This document shows positions 1 through 12,099 of a DNA stretch of 64,000 nt, piece after piece; positions within the stretch are counted from its first letter, which is position 1, and every line of letters begins with the position of its first letter. The stretch comes from Nemertoderma westbladi (taxonomy: Eukaryota > Xenacoelomorpha > Nemertodermatida > Nemertodermatidae): NCBI GenBank assembly GCA_032718475.1, contig JAUCBJ010007706.1:1-64000 (forward strand), written 5' to 3'. Below the pieces are notes generated by a model that saw only the letters and a program-made list of their open reading frames with translations, was not told the origin of the DNA and searched no databases. A program made the translations under genes and the position numbers.

Positions 1-70
1 GAATTAAATTATTCCCGGTAATATTAGGGTGTGCTACTAGGCTACTATCGCTTTTTTATTAAACATTCAG

Positions 71-920
71 GGAATTTAAACATCATCCGAGAACCGAGCG
101 CCGACGGTACAACCTACACCAACGGCCGCCGTGGGAGGACCCAAGGAATAGTCCAGGGGAACCCATATTCCGTAGGAAGGATCCAAAACGGAAGTACACC
201 AGGGAGGAATACAAGAGACTCAAAGAGATGCCGGGAGTTCCTCACCCATTGGAACCGGATCTGCAGACATACCACGAGGAGAGGGTGAGACGGTACTACA
301 CGGAACTGCAGGATCCGGAAGGGGGTAAGAAGTTATGGACCCGGCCTCTCTTCCAAACGCAACACCCCGAGCAGTGCTCCTACTGCCGTCACCGCTACCC
401 AAGGGACACACCCCCGGAGAGCTTGCCGTGGTATTTCCCGAAGGACAGTTTGTCTTCGCATCCCTTCCATCCGCGGTACGGGGATCGGGTTACCGAAGTC
501 GCTAGGGAATTATCCACCACCGATGGCTCTACCCTCCCCCTGGATTCTCCCTCCTCCCGACTATTCTCAGCCGCACGTCGTCTCGCCGCTCGCGTCGACC
601 CCTACCTCCATCCCTACGTACTCAACCCGCTCTGGTGGATCCGGGAGTGGTTTCTCGCGCCCGGGAAGCACGGCGTCTACCGTCTGGACTGGGCCCGTCG
701 CTATGGGGACCCGACGCCGGAGCAGTTACTCATAGAGGGCCGACAACGACGTCGGATGTACCGACACCCCGACATGAGTAAACTCTTGTACTTTTCTTAC
801 TTCTATATGTGGCGTGGGAACCGCGTATTGAACCCGAATCGGAACTTTAAGTTACACATTATCGTCTATTTCTGTTTAATTCCTTTAGTTTATCATATTT
901 TATTTGGAATTCGACTTTAA
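71..920 (+). CDS. 3'-terminal exon of an unrecognised basic protein with C-terminal membrane segment
   Basis: The frame is open from position 63 to the stop at 918-920. A splice acceptor-like TTTTTATTAAACATTCAG ends at 69-70, so I read this as the last exon of a gene that starts to the left of the window. An internal ATG at 228 could start a 230-residue form. The product is rich in Arg, Pro and Tyr and has an isolated CSYC motif. It has aromatic stretches (LNPLWWIREWF) and ends in a hydrophobic segment (about the last 22 residues) followed by a short basic tail, suggesting a tail-anchored or single-pass membrane protein. GC content here is clearly higher than in the flanks, and a polyadenylation signal follows 48 bp after the stop; both support real coding. 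I do not recognise the family. A mitochondrial or ER membrane subunit is possible, but nothing proves it. Confidence 0.5.
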
Positions 921-967
921 CTCTGATTATTATAATATATAATATCCCGTAAGTAAATATTCAGCGC

Positions 968-973
968 AATAAA
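968..973 (+). promoter_or_regulatory. polyadenylation signal AATAAA
   Basis: A canonical AATAAA hexamer lies 48 bp after the stop codon of the upstream exon. It is followed by T-rich sequence (TTTGTAGTTTTATTTTAATTG) that could be the downstream element. Confidence 0.5.
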
Positions 974-1339
974 TCCTTTGTAGTTTTATTTTAATTGATT
1001 TTTGATGCCGATACTCACTACTTTTGGTTGATAGAAATAAAAACGTATTTCCTTTTTTGCTAAATATCTTATCCTCCTAAATAAATACTAAACGTTTTTT
1101 TAAATCTGAAATCTGTTGGATTTATTTCAATATTTAACTAATTTCATTGTCCAGGTAATTTGTAACATCCCCGGGCTTCTTTGGGTCACTTTGACGTGGT
1201 CTCCATTGGGTGCGCCGATGGTGATTCTCCATATGAGTAGCGCATGTTGAATTATCGCGCAATTTTGGCGCAATCGATTATGGATTGGCCCTATTGATAA
1301 AGCCATTAAATCACAGTATAAAGCCATGCGTGGACTTCT

Positions 1340-1380
1340 CATCCCTAGTCCAAAGGTTGTGAGTTCGAGCCCGGATAAGT
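1340..1380 (+). other. tRNA/SINE-like B-box fragment
   Basis: GGTTGTGAGTTCGAGCCC at 1355-1372 matches the T-arm/B-box pattern (GGTTCGANTCC-like) seen in tRNA-derived SINEs. I could not find a convincing A box or fold a complete cloverleaf. It is therefore at most the remnant of a SINE head. The rest of 974-1639 has no recognisable gene. Confidence 0.25.
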
Positions 1381-1404
1381 ATTAATTAATTTTTGTGGAT
1401 TGCC

Positions 1405-1410
1405 TTTATT
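1405..1410 (-). promoter_or_regulatory. candidate polyadenylation signal of the sulfotransferase gene
   Basis: TTTATT on the plus strand reads AATAAA on the minus strand. It lies about 230 bp downstream of the sulfotransferase stop codon at 1640-1642. It is one of a few possible signals, so the assignment is tentative. Confidence 0.35.
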
Positions 1411-1639
1411 ATTCTAATTAAATAAATATATAATAACCAAACCACATTACTGTATATGAAATTACAATGATTAAAGGCATGGAGTTAATGCCGCAAAATC
1501 ACTACAAAAACCAAATATTTAGTGTTTGGTGAGTTTATAAAATTAATTTAATTTAAAACAATTAGGAAAGAAGCAGGTTAACCAAAACAATAAACTGGGC
1601 TTTATATCATTGGGTATGAGTTTGTGCTGTGGATCACAT

Positions 1640-2319
1640 TTATACTGTATGTACAGTACCTAGCAACGGTAGTGAGGGGTTTCCTAGTAACGGATATGCG
1701 TTGTCTCTAAGTTCTCCTTCATTGTTGGCAATTCTGTAACCGAGTTGGAACAAAGTAGAACTAAAATCACAAGCCGATTGAATGTGATTAACCATCGGCC
1801 ACGACATATTGTTTCTCCAAAGGTCCCCAGCCGTACCTTTAGAGTCACCGCCAGCTCTTTTATCTCCCCACATATTTCTATATTGTTCATATAAATTCTT
1901 CATGCCATTATCGATAAACTCATCGACTTCTTTGCTTCTCTCCACTCCTATTTTCTTATATATTGCTTCGACTATGTGACGCGTATGTCCAACCATATCC
2001 TCATAGCGAAGTATCAGAGCGTTCTTCAACAACCATTGGTCGTTTTGCCATTGTTCTATATTATTGGTTATCCAATCACAATACTTCTGAAACACTAAGG
2101 TAGCGCCGGGAGACCCGTTGTTAAGTACCTCTTGTTTATCGGAGAATTGCTTATAGGATGAGAAGAATAAGGATCGAGGGTCGCGAACCAATAGAATCGG
2201 CGTTACATCGTGGGTTGGTGTAAAAGGTTCAATGTCAACTAGATTGTACAATCGAATGAGTTTAACAGCTACAACCGATTGTCGGTTACATTCCTCCTCC
2301 ACACCAATAGCGTTTATTT
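1640..2319 (-). CDS. carbohydrate sulfotransferase (CHST1-like), exon 2
   Basis: Terminal exon of a Golgi carbohydrate sulfotransferase that moves sulfate from PAPS to a sugar hydroxyl. It carries the 3'-phosphate-binding motif LLVRDPRSLFFSS (about residues 196-208 of the spliced protein). It also has the family-typical segments VAVKLIRL, LILRYEDMV and LFQLGYRI. The acceptor is a strong polypyrimidine tract ending CTTCCTTAG (2320-2328). The exon starts with the last two bases of a split codon, which matches the single base left at the end of exon 1. The long open frame upstream of 2319 is intronic. The spliced product is about 379 residues, close to the ~410 of vertebrate CHST1, so the gene looks complete. 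Exon 1 lies 21.2 kb away at 23508-23967. Acceptor sugar cannot be told. Confidence 0.88.
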
Positions 2320-2340
2320 CTAAGGAAGAAAAACAAAATT
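2320..2340 (-). promoter_or_regulatory. 3' splice site of the sulfotransferase intron
   Basis: On the minus strand, a pyrimidine-rich tract (TTTTGTTTTTCTTCCTTAG) precedes the exon. The AG is the complement of positions 2320-2321. The resulting phase joins exactly with the GTAAGT donor at 23507. Confidence 0.8.
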
Positions 2341-2499
2341 GATAAGTTTTTAATTTTAGTTCATGATAGACAACTTTTTTAGAGGTTTTGCAATAATGAG
2401 CAAACGATAAATATATTAATTTTACTTGCATTTCAATAGTACATGTCAATTACAATCTGTTGTGGAATACAGTTATGAAGAAAATTTATACAACGATTA

Positions 2500-3250
2500 T
2501 GTTATACAACAACGGTTGTCACCTTTCCTGTTCAATTTCTATCTGACATACCTATTCAAACAGTTCGAAAAGCCAAACCTTGGTATCCACATTAAAGATG
2601 TTTCTTTCTGCGCCATAAACTACGCTGATGACATTATAATCCTGGCGAACATGAAGTCACACCTCACTAGTTTACTGGAAATTTGTTCACAGTATTTCAG
2701 AGATCACAACCTCAAATTAAATGAGTCAAAGTGTCACTTCCTGTCCATTAACACCAAAGGCACTACGAACACCAATGACATGCTTACCCTCAAGGATAAA
2801 ACACTGCAATAAAAAAAAAGTGGCAAATATATGGGCATTCCCCACCCATCTCATGGCAAAACAATATCAAAGTTTGTAATTGGAAAAATTTGGGGCAATG
2901 TAGGTCTGATCTCGCACCGGGGTCTAACAATCAATCCCACTGGATGTAACTAAACTAGTTTGGAACATAATTTGCCTATCGAGCATTCTATATGGCTCCG
3001 ATTCTAGCTCTAATTTCTAGATAATAGAATAGCTAATAGATTCTGCTCTGATTCTGGCTCTAATTGACAAAATAGCTAAGGAGTTGCGTAAAGCGATGCG
3101 TCATATTATCGGAATGAACAACAGAATTTCAAACAAAGTGATATACAGTATCAGCTATTTGGAATGGACGTGGAATTACAGCTTAGATTGAATCAATTTC
3201 AATTAATATACAGATTATTTAATACAAAGAATCCTAAACTATAGCCTTTC
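2500..3250 (+). pseudogene. decayed LINE reverse transcriptase fragment
   Basis: The frame at 2426-2812 contains RLSPFLFNFYLTYLF and the catalytic-box motif INYADDIIILA, followed by KLNESKCHFLS. This is the order of reverse transcriptase motifs B, C and D. After a stop near 2812, shifted frames continue with KYMGIPHPSHG-like sequence, a further motif ending SILYGSDS, and AKELRKAMRHIIGMNNR near 3075-3125. The element is broken by stops and frameshifts and has no endonuclease. It lies in the sulfotransferase intron, antisense to that gene. It does not closely resemble the RTE-like LINE found at 36-41 kb. Confidence 0.7.
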
Positions 3251-3523
3251 TCTTTGGTAGTACATTGTGTTACCCTTGTGTGGGACCCTCAGTAGACATA
3301 TTTGCATCATATAATTTCACAGCGTGGAGATATTATAATAATCCGAATTTGTTATCCATTGCTTGTCCACCCTCCATATTCAACCAAACATTGTAGTCAA
3401 ACCGCAAAAATGGCCCAGACGGCGGATATCAGCCCCAAGGATCAATTCACCACTTGGTACTCGCAATCACTCTTGAACAATACAAACTACGCTATATCCA
3501 CTAGATTAATGATATTAAAGGAA

Positions 3524-4105
3524 TTTCTAAATCCCCACACGTAGCATTTTTCACATCTTTTGTGCCAGTGCTACGTCGCTTGATTAATAACAATTAATTC
3601 ACGAAATTTATTTTAATTTGATTTTAATTTTGAAATGTATATCACATAATAATATCTTAATGCCTAAAGAATAGTGAATGGTTTATTTCGAGTACTAACA
3701 TTGGCTTGAAATGCATACCGGTATGTATAATAATCTTCTAAATTCCTATACGCAGCATTTTTCACATCTATTTACTGGTGTCCGCGTAAAATCGATTTTT
3801 TGTATATCTGCTGTAAATATGTTTTCAGTGCAGTGCCATCGTAGCATATTTCACATCTATATACCGGTATCGTTTTTGGTTTTGTATATCGGCGGCAAAG
3901 AAGTTTTGGTACAGTGCCAGTGCTACGTCGCTTGTCTAATAGCAATTAATTCATGAAATTTATTTTTGATTTGAATTATGATTTATCATATGTATATCAC
4001 ATAATATGTCATATTGAATGGCTTATTTAGTGTACTATCATTGGCTTGAAAAGTATATTCATGTTGGAAAACATTGGCTTGAAATGTATATTAATGTTGG
4101 CCCCG
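3524..4105 (+). repeat. degenerate tandem duplication near the end of the LINE remnant
   Basis: Phrases such as GTAGCATTTTTCACATC (3541, 3752, 3841), GTGCCAGTGCTACGTCGCTTG (about 3562 and 3915) and ATTGGCTTGAAA recur in the same order, with offsets near 211 and 89 bp. The segment looks like duplicated 3' tail or flanking DNA of the LINE at 2500-3250. No protein is supported here. Confidence 0.6.
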
Positions 4106-5055
4106 TGTCATGGTATATCTTTGAACATACTGCCTACAATACTGCCTAATTTCTAATAATATTCAACATATGTGGCGCAACCGCCACATAATATCTACTT
4201 GTGGCAACCTAATAGAAATAGTATTATTTATTAGGACCAATTTATTCACTTTCTGATGTTATGTGCCCTTACTCTATTATTTTAAGCGTTATGTGCGTCG
4301 ATTTTAATGATTTTATTTGTGGCAATATTATAGCGCCGGGGACATCCCGGATTTTAATATAATATATATATGAACTTCACTCAATGTAGATGCTCCATGG
4401 GTGTGTTCCAGAATATTTTTTTAGTTTAAGGCACAGCGATATTTTTTATGGTAACAATCTTGTGAGGTTTAACGATAACGGCGGTTTTTATGCTTGTTAA
4501 TTTTTCGGGGTGCGGGCGGGTTAGATTTCTCAAAAAATGATACATACTGTATTTTGGAGTTTCGGTAACATAATTGCCTTCTTATTATTGATTTTCGGCA
4601 ATAAATATGTAAAACCAGTAATTAGTATTTTAAAATTTGACACCTTTATTTCGAACACTAAAATTTTCTTAATTGGAGGCACTTCCTGAAGTTGTACAGT
4701 ATGTGATGAAAATTGTCTCATCTGAGTCAAACTACCGGGGGGAATCACATATCGGCAAATTAATATCACTTATCCATGTTAAATCATCAATTAAGGGAAA
4801 GGAGCAGGTTAGAGTGAGTAACCAAAATAATAAACTAAAGTGACAGTTTTTTTTGGGAGTAATGTTGTAGTTATTTGCGCCGATTTTCCCCTGAAGTGGG
4901 ACGAATTTGGATTGGGTCGAGATTTCCACCCCCCCCCCCCCCCCCCTAGCCATACTTACCATTAGTTTAATTCTACTGTAGGCGGCCTACACACATGACT
5001 AATGGATAACATAATTTGTTGTATAAATTTTCTTTAACATATTAAATTACACATA
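4106..5055. other. non-coding intronic DNA with one dispersed repeat and a poly-C tract
   Basis: AT-rich intronic sequence between the LINE tail and the large minisatellite. It includes a copy of the dispersed GGAGCAGGTTA...ATAATAAAC repeat (4796-4850) and a C17 homopolymer (about 4930-4946). No exon or RNA gene was seen. Confidence 0.5.
4796..4950 (+). repeat. dispersed GGAGCAGGTT...AACAATAAAC repeat, copy
   Basis: The string GGGAAAGGAGCAGGTTAGAG, then AACCAAAATAATAAAC, then TTATTTGCGCCGATTTTCCCC and a C run, recurs in the same order at 34109-34300. Shorter copies lie at 1563-1600, 36232-36290, and inverted at 60410-60470, 62840-62890 and 62912-62950. This is a short interspersed family without coding capacity. 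Confidence 0.6.
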
Positions 5056-8000
5056 CCTACAGTATCCATACCTATCCTCCGATTACTATAACTTACCAGT
5101 TCATGTACTCGTACAGTATCCATACCTATCCTCCGATTACTATAACTTACCAGTTCATGTACTCGTACAGTATCCATACCTATCCTCCGATTAACTTACC
5201 AGTTCACTGTAACTTACCAGTTCGTGTATTCGTACAGTATCCATACCTATCCTCCGATTATCTTACCAGTTCCTGTATTCGTACAGTATCCATACCTATC
5301 CTCCGATTAACTTACCAGTTCCTGTATTCGTACAGTATCCATACCTATCCTCCGATTACTGTAACTTACCAGTTCGTGTACTCGTACAGTATCCATACCT
5401 ATCCTCCGATTACTGTAACTTACCAGTTCGTGTATTCGTACAGTATCCATACCTATCCTCCGATTATCTTACCAGTTCCTGTATTCGTACAGTATCCATA
5501 CCTATCCTCCGATTACTGTAACTTACCAGTTCGTGTACTCGTACAGTATCCATACCTATCCTCCGATTACTGTAACTTACCAGTTCGTGTATTCGTACAG
5601 TATCCATACCTATCCTCCGATTATCTTACCAGTTCCTGTATTCGTACAGTATCCATACCTATCCTCCGATTACTGTAACTTACCAGTTCGTGTATTCGTA
5701 CAGTATCCATACCTATCCTCCGATTAACTTACCAGTTCATTGTATTCGTACAGTATCCATACCTATCCTCCGATTAACTTACCAGTTCGTGTATTCGTAC
5801 AATATCCATACCTATCCTCCGATTAACTTACCAGTTCATGTATTCGTACAGTATCCATACCTATCCTCCGATTAACTTACCAGTTCATGTATTCGTACAG
5901 TATCCACTATCCATACCTATCCTCCGATTACTGTAACTTACCAGTTCATGTACTCGTACAGTATCCATACCTACCCTCCGATTAACTTACCAGTTCGTGT
6001 ACTCGTACAGTATCCATACCTATTCTCCGATTAACTTACCAGTTCGTGTATTCGTACAGTATCCATACCTATCCTCCGATTAACTTACCAGTTCATGTAT
6101 TCGTACAATATCCATACCTATCCTCCGATTAACTTACCAGTTCATGTATTCGTACAGTATCCATACCTATCCTCCGATTAACTTACCAGTTCATGTATTC
6201 GTACAGTATCCACTATCCATACCTATCCTCCGATTACTGTAACTTACCAGTTCATGTACTCGTACAGTATCCATACCTACCCTCCGATTAACTTACCAGT
6301 TCATGTATTCGTACATTATCCATACCTATTCTCCGATTAACTTACCAGTTCGTGTATTCGTACAGTATCCATACCTATCCTCCGATTAACTTACCAGTTC
6401 ATGTATTCGTACAGTATCAATACCTATCCTCCGATTAACTTACCAGTTCATGTATTCGTACAGTATCCATACCTATCCTCCGATGAACTTACCAGTTCAT
6501 GTATTCGTACAGTATCCATACCTATCCTCCGATTAACTTACCAGTTCATGTATTCGTACAGTATCCATACCTATCCTCCGATTAACTTACCAGTTCATTG
6601 TATTCGTACAGTATCCATACCTATTCTCCGATTAATTTACCAGTTCGTGTATTCGTACAGTATCCATACCTATCCTCCGATTAACTTACCAGTTCATGTA
6701 TTCGTACAGTATCCACTATCCATACCTATCCTCCGATTACTGTAACTTACCAGTTCATGTACTCGTACAGTATCCATACCTACCCTCCGATTAACTTACC
6801 AGTTCATGTATTCGTACAGTATCCATACCTATTCTCCGATTAACTTACCAGTTCGTTTATTCGTACAGTATCCACTATCCATACCTATCCTCCGATTAAC
6901 TTACCAGTTCATGTATTCGTACAGTATCCATACCTATTCTCCGATTAACTTACCAGTTCGTGTATTCGTACAGTATCCATACCTATCCTCCGATTAACTT
7001 ACCAGTTCATGTATTCGTACAGTATCCATACCTATTCTCCGATTAATTTACCAGTTCGTGTATTCGTACAGTATCCATACCTATCCTCCGATTAACTTAC
7101 CAGTTCATGTATTCGTACAGTATCCACTATCAATACCTATCCGCCGATTACTGTAACTTACCAGTTCATGTACTCGTACAGTATCCATACCTACCCTCCG
7201 ATTAACTTACCAGTTCATGTATTCGTACAGTATCCATACCTATTCTCCGATTAACTTACCAGTTCGTGTATTCGTACAGTATCCATACCTATCCTCCGAT
7301 TAACATACCAGTTCATGTACTCGTACAGTATCCATACCTACCCTCCGATTAACTTACCAGTTCATGTATTCGTACAGTATCCATACCTATTCTCCGATTA
7401 ACTTACCAGTTCGTGTATTCGTACAGTATCCATACATATCCTCCGATTACTGTAACTTACCAGTTCATGTACTCGTACAGTATCCATACCTACCCTCCGA
7501 TTAACTTACCAGTTCATGTATTCGTACAGTATCCATACCTATCCTCCGATTAACTTACCAGTTCGTGTATTCGTACAGTATCCATACCTATCCTCCGATT
7601 AACTTACCAGTTCGTGTACTCGTACAGTATCCATACCTATTCTCCGATTAACTTACCAGTTCGTGTATTCGTACAGTATCCATACCTATCCTCCGATTAC
7701 TGTAACTTACCAGTTCGTGTATTCGTACAGTATCCATACCTATCCTCCGATTAACTTACCAGTTCATGTATTCGTACAGTATCCATACCTATCCTCCGAT
7801 TAACTTACCAGTTCATGTATTCGTACAGTATCCATACCTATCCTCCGATTAACTGACCAGTTCATGTATTCGTACAGTATCAATACCTATCCTCCGATTA
7901 ACTTACCAGTTCGTGTATTCGTACAGTATCCATACCTATCCTCCGATTACTGTAACTTACCAGTTCGTGTATTCGTACAGTATCCATACCTATCCTCCGA

Positions 8001-11000
8001 TTAACTTACCAGTTCATGTATTCGTACAGTATCAATACCTATCCTCAGATTAACTTACCAGTTCGTGTATTCGTACAGTATCCATACCTATCCTCCGATT
8101 AACTTACCAGTTCATGTATTCGTACAGTATCAATACCTATCCTCCGATTAACTTACCAGTTCGTGTATTCGTACAGTATCCATACCTATCCTCCGATTAA
8201 CTTACCAGTTCATGTATTCGTACAGTATCCATACCTATCCTCAGATTAACTTACCAGTTCGTGTATTCGTACAGTATCCATACCTATCCTCCGATTAACT
8301 TACTAGTTCATGTATTCGTACAGTATCCATACCTATCCTCCGAATAACATACCAGTTCATGTATTCGTACAGTATCCATACCTATCCTCCGATTAACTTA
8401 CAAGTTCATGTATTCGTACAGTATCAATACCTATCCTCAGATTAACTTACCAGTTCATGTATTCGTACAGTATCCATACCTATCCTCCGATTAACTTACT
8501 AGTTCATGTATTCGTACAGTATCCATACCTATCCTCCGAATAACTTACCAGTTCATGTATTCGTACAGTATCCATACCTATCCTCCGATTAACTTACCAG
8601 TTCATTGTATTCGTACAGTATCCACTATCAATACCTATCCTCCGATTAACTTACCAGTTCATTGTATTCGTACAGTATCCACTATCAATACCTATCCTCC
8701 GATTAACTTACCAGTTCATTGTATTCGTACAGTATCCACTATCAATACCTATCCTCCGATTAACTTACCAGTTCATGTATTCGTACAGTATCCATACCTA
8801 TCCTCCGATTAACTTACCAGTTCATGTATTCGTACAGTATCCATACCTATCCTCCGATTAACTTACCAGTTCATGTATTCGTACAGTATCCATACCTATC
8901 CTCCGATTAACTTACCAGTTCATGTATTCGTACAGTATCCATACCTATCCTCCGATTAACTTACCAGTTCATGTATTCGTACAGTATCCATACCTATCCT
9001 CCGATTAACTTACCAGTTCATGTATTCGTACAGTATCAATACCTATCCTCAGATTAACTTACCAGTTCGTGTATTCGTACAGTATCTATACCTATCCTCC
9101 GATTAACTTTCCAGTTCATGTATTCGTACAGTATCCATACCTATCCTCCGATTAACTTACCAGTTCATGTATTCGTACAGTATCCATACCTATCCTCCGA
9201 TTACTGTAACTTACCAGATCGTGTATTCGTACAGTATCCATACCTATCCTCCGATTAACTTACCAGTTCATGTATTCGTACAGTATCCATACCTATCCTC
9301 CGATTAACTTACCAGTTCATGTATTCGTACAGTATCCATACCTATCCTCCGATTAACTTACCAGTTCATGTATTCGTACAGTATCAATACCTATCCTCCG
9401 ATTAACTTACCAGTTCGTGTATTCGTACAGTATCCATACCTATCCTCCGATTACTGTAACTTACCAGTTCGTGTATTCGTACAGTATCCATACCTATCCT
9501 CCGATTAACTTACCGGTTCATGTATTCGTACAGTATCAATACCTATCCTCAGATTAACTTACCAGTTCGTGTATTCGTACAGTATCCATACCTATCCTCC
9601 GATTAACTTATCAGTTCATGTATTCGTACAGTATCAATACCTATCCTCCGATTAACTTACCAGTTCGTGTATTCGTACAGTATCCATACCTATCCTCCGA
9701 TTAACTTACCAGTTCATGTATTCGTACAGTATCCATACCTATCCTCAGATTAACTTACCAGTTCGTGTATTCGTACAGTATCCATACCTATCCTCCGATT
9801 AACTTACTAGTTCATGTATTCGTACAGTATCCATACCTATCCTCCGAATAACTTACCAGTTCATGTATTCGTACAGTATCCATACCTATCCTCCGATTAA
9901 CTTACAAGTTCATGTATTCGTACAGTATCAATACCTATCCTCCGATTAACTTACAAGTTCATGTATTCGTACAGTATCAATACCTATCCTCCGATTAACT
10001 TACCAGTTCATGTATTCGTACAGTATCCATACCTATCCTCCGATTAACTTACCAGTTCATGTATTCGTACAGTATCCATACCTATCCTCCGATTAACTTA
10101 CCAGTTCATGTATTCGTACAGTATCCATACCTATCCTCCGATTAACTTACCAGTTCATGTATTCGTACAGTATCCATACCTATCCTCCGATTAACTTACC
10201 AGTTCATGTATTCGTACAGAATCAATACCTATCCTCAGATTAACTTACCAGTTCGTGTATTCGTACAGTATCCATACCTATCCTCCGATTAACTTTCCAG
10301 TTCATGTATTCGTACAGTATCCATACCTATCCTCCGATTAACTTACCAGTTCATGTATTCGTACAGTATCCATACCTATCCTCCGATTAACTTACCAGTT
10401 CATGTATTCGTACAGTATCAATACCTATCCTCAGATTAACTTACCAGTTCGTGTATTCGTACAGTATCCATACCTATCCTCCGATTAACTTTCCAGTTCA
10501 TGTATTCGTACAGTATCCATACCTATCCTCCGATTAACTTACCAGTTCATGTATTCGTACAGTATCCATACCTATCCTCCGATTAACTTACCAGTTCATG
10601 TATTCGTACAGTATCCATACCTATCCTCCGATTAACTTACCAGTTCATGTATTCGTACAGTATCAATACCTATCCTCCAATGAACTTACCAGTTCATGTA
10701 TTCGTACAGTATCCATACCTATCCTCCGATTAACTAACCAGTTCATGTATTCGTACAGTATCAATACCTATCCTCCGATTAACTTACCAGTTCATGTATT
10801 CGTACAGTATCCATACCTATCCTCCGATTAACTAACCAGTTCATGTATTCGTACAGTATCAATACCTATCCTCCGATTAACCTACCAGTTCATGTATTCG
10901 TACAGTATCCATACCTATCCTCCGATTAACTTACCAGTTCATGTATTCGTACAGTATCCATACCTATCCTCCGATTAACTTACCAGTTCATGTATTCGTA

Positions 11001-12099
11001 CAGTATCAATACCTATCCTCAGATTAACTTACCAGTTCGTGTATTCGTACAGTATCCATACCTATCCTCCGATTAACTTACCAGTTCATGTATTCGTACA
11101 GTATCCATACCTATCCTCCGATTAACTAACCAGTTCATGTATTCGTACAGTATCAATACCTATCCTCCGATTAACTTACCAGTTCATGTATTCGTACAGT
11201 ATCCATACCTATCCTCCGATTAACTAACCAGTTCATGTATTCGTACAGTATCAATACCTATCCTCCGATTAACCTACCAGTTCATGTATTCGTACAGTAT
11301 CCATACCTATCCTCCGATTAACTTACCAGTTCATGTATTCGTACAGTATCCATACCTATCCTCCGATTAACTTACCAGTTCATGTATTCGTACAGTATCC
11401 ATACCTATCCTCCGATTAACTTACCAGTTCATGTATTCGTACAGTATCAATACCTATCCTCAGATTAACTTACCAGTTCGTGTATTCGTACAGTATCCAT
11501 ACCTATCCTCCGATTAACTTACCAGTTCATGTATTCGTACAGTATCCATACCTATCCTCCGATTAACTTACCAGTTCATGTATTCGTACAGTATCCATAC
11601 CTATCCTCCGATTAACTTACCAGTTCATGTATTCGTACAGTATCAATACCTATCCTCAGATTAACTTACCAGTTCGTGTATTCGTACAGTATCCATACCT
11701 ATCCTCCGATTAACTTACCAGTTCATGTATTCGTACAGTATCAATACCTATCCTCCGATGCACTTACCAGTTCATGTATTCGTACAGTATCCATACCTAT
11801 CCTCCGATTAACTAACCAGTTCATGTATTCGTACAGTTTCCATACCTATCCTCCGATTAACTTACCAGTTCATGTATTCGTACAGTATCCATACCTATCC
11901 TCCGATTAACTTACCAGTTAGTGTATTCGTACAGTATCCATACCTATCCTCCGATTAACTTACCAGTTCATGTATTCGTACAGTATCCATACCTATCCTC
12001 CGATTAACTTACCAGTTCATGTATTCGTACAGTATCCATACCTATCCTCCGATTAACTTACCAGTTCATGTATTCGTACAGTATCCATACCTATCCTCC

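Noticed and set aside
1340-1380. Intact tRNA gene
   Set aside because: Only a B-box-like string is present. Acceptor, D and anticodon arms do not fold.
2320-2449. Extension of the sulfotransferase exon 2 ORF upstream to an ATG at 2449
   Set aside because: The added residues are not family-like, and the sequence contains a polypyrimidine tract and AG that match the exon 1 phase. It is intron.
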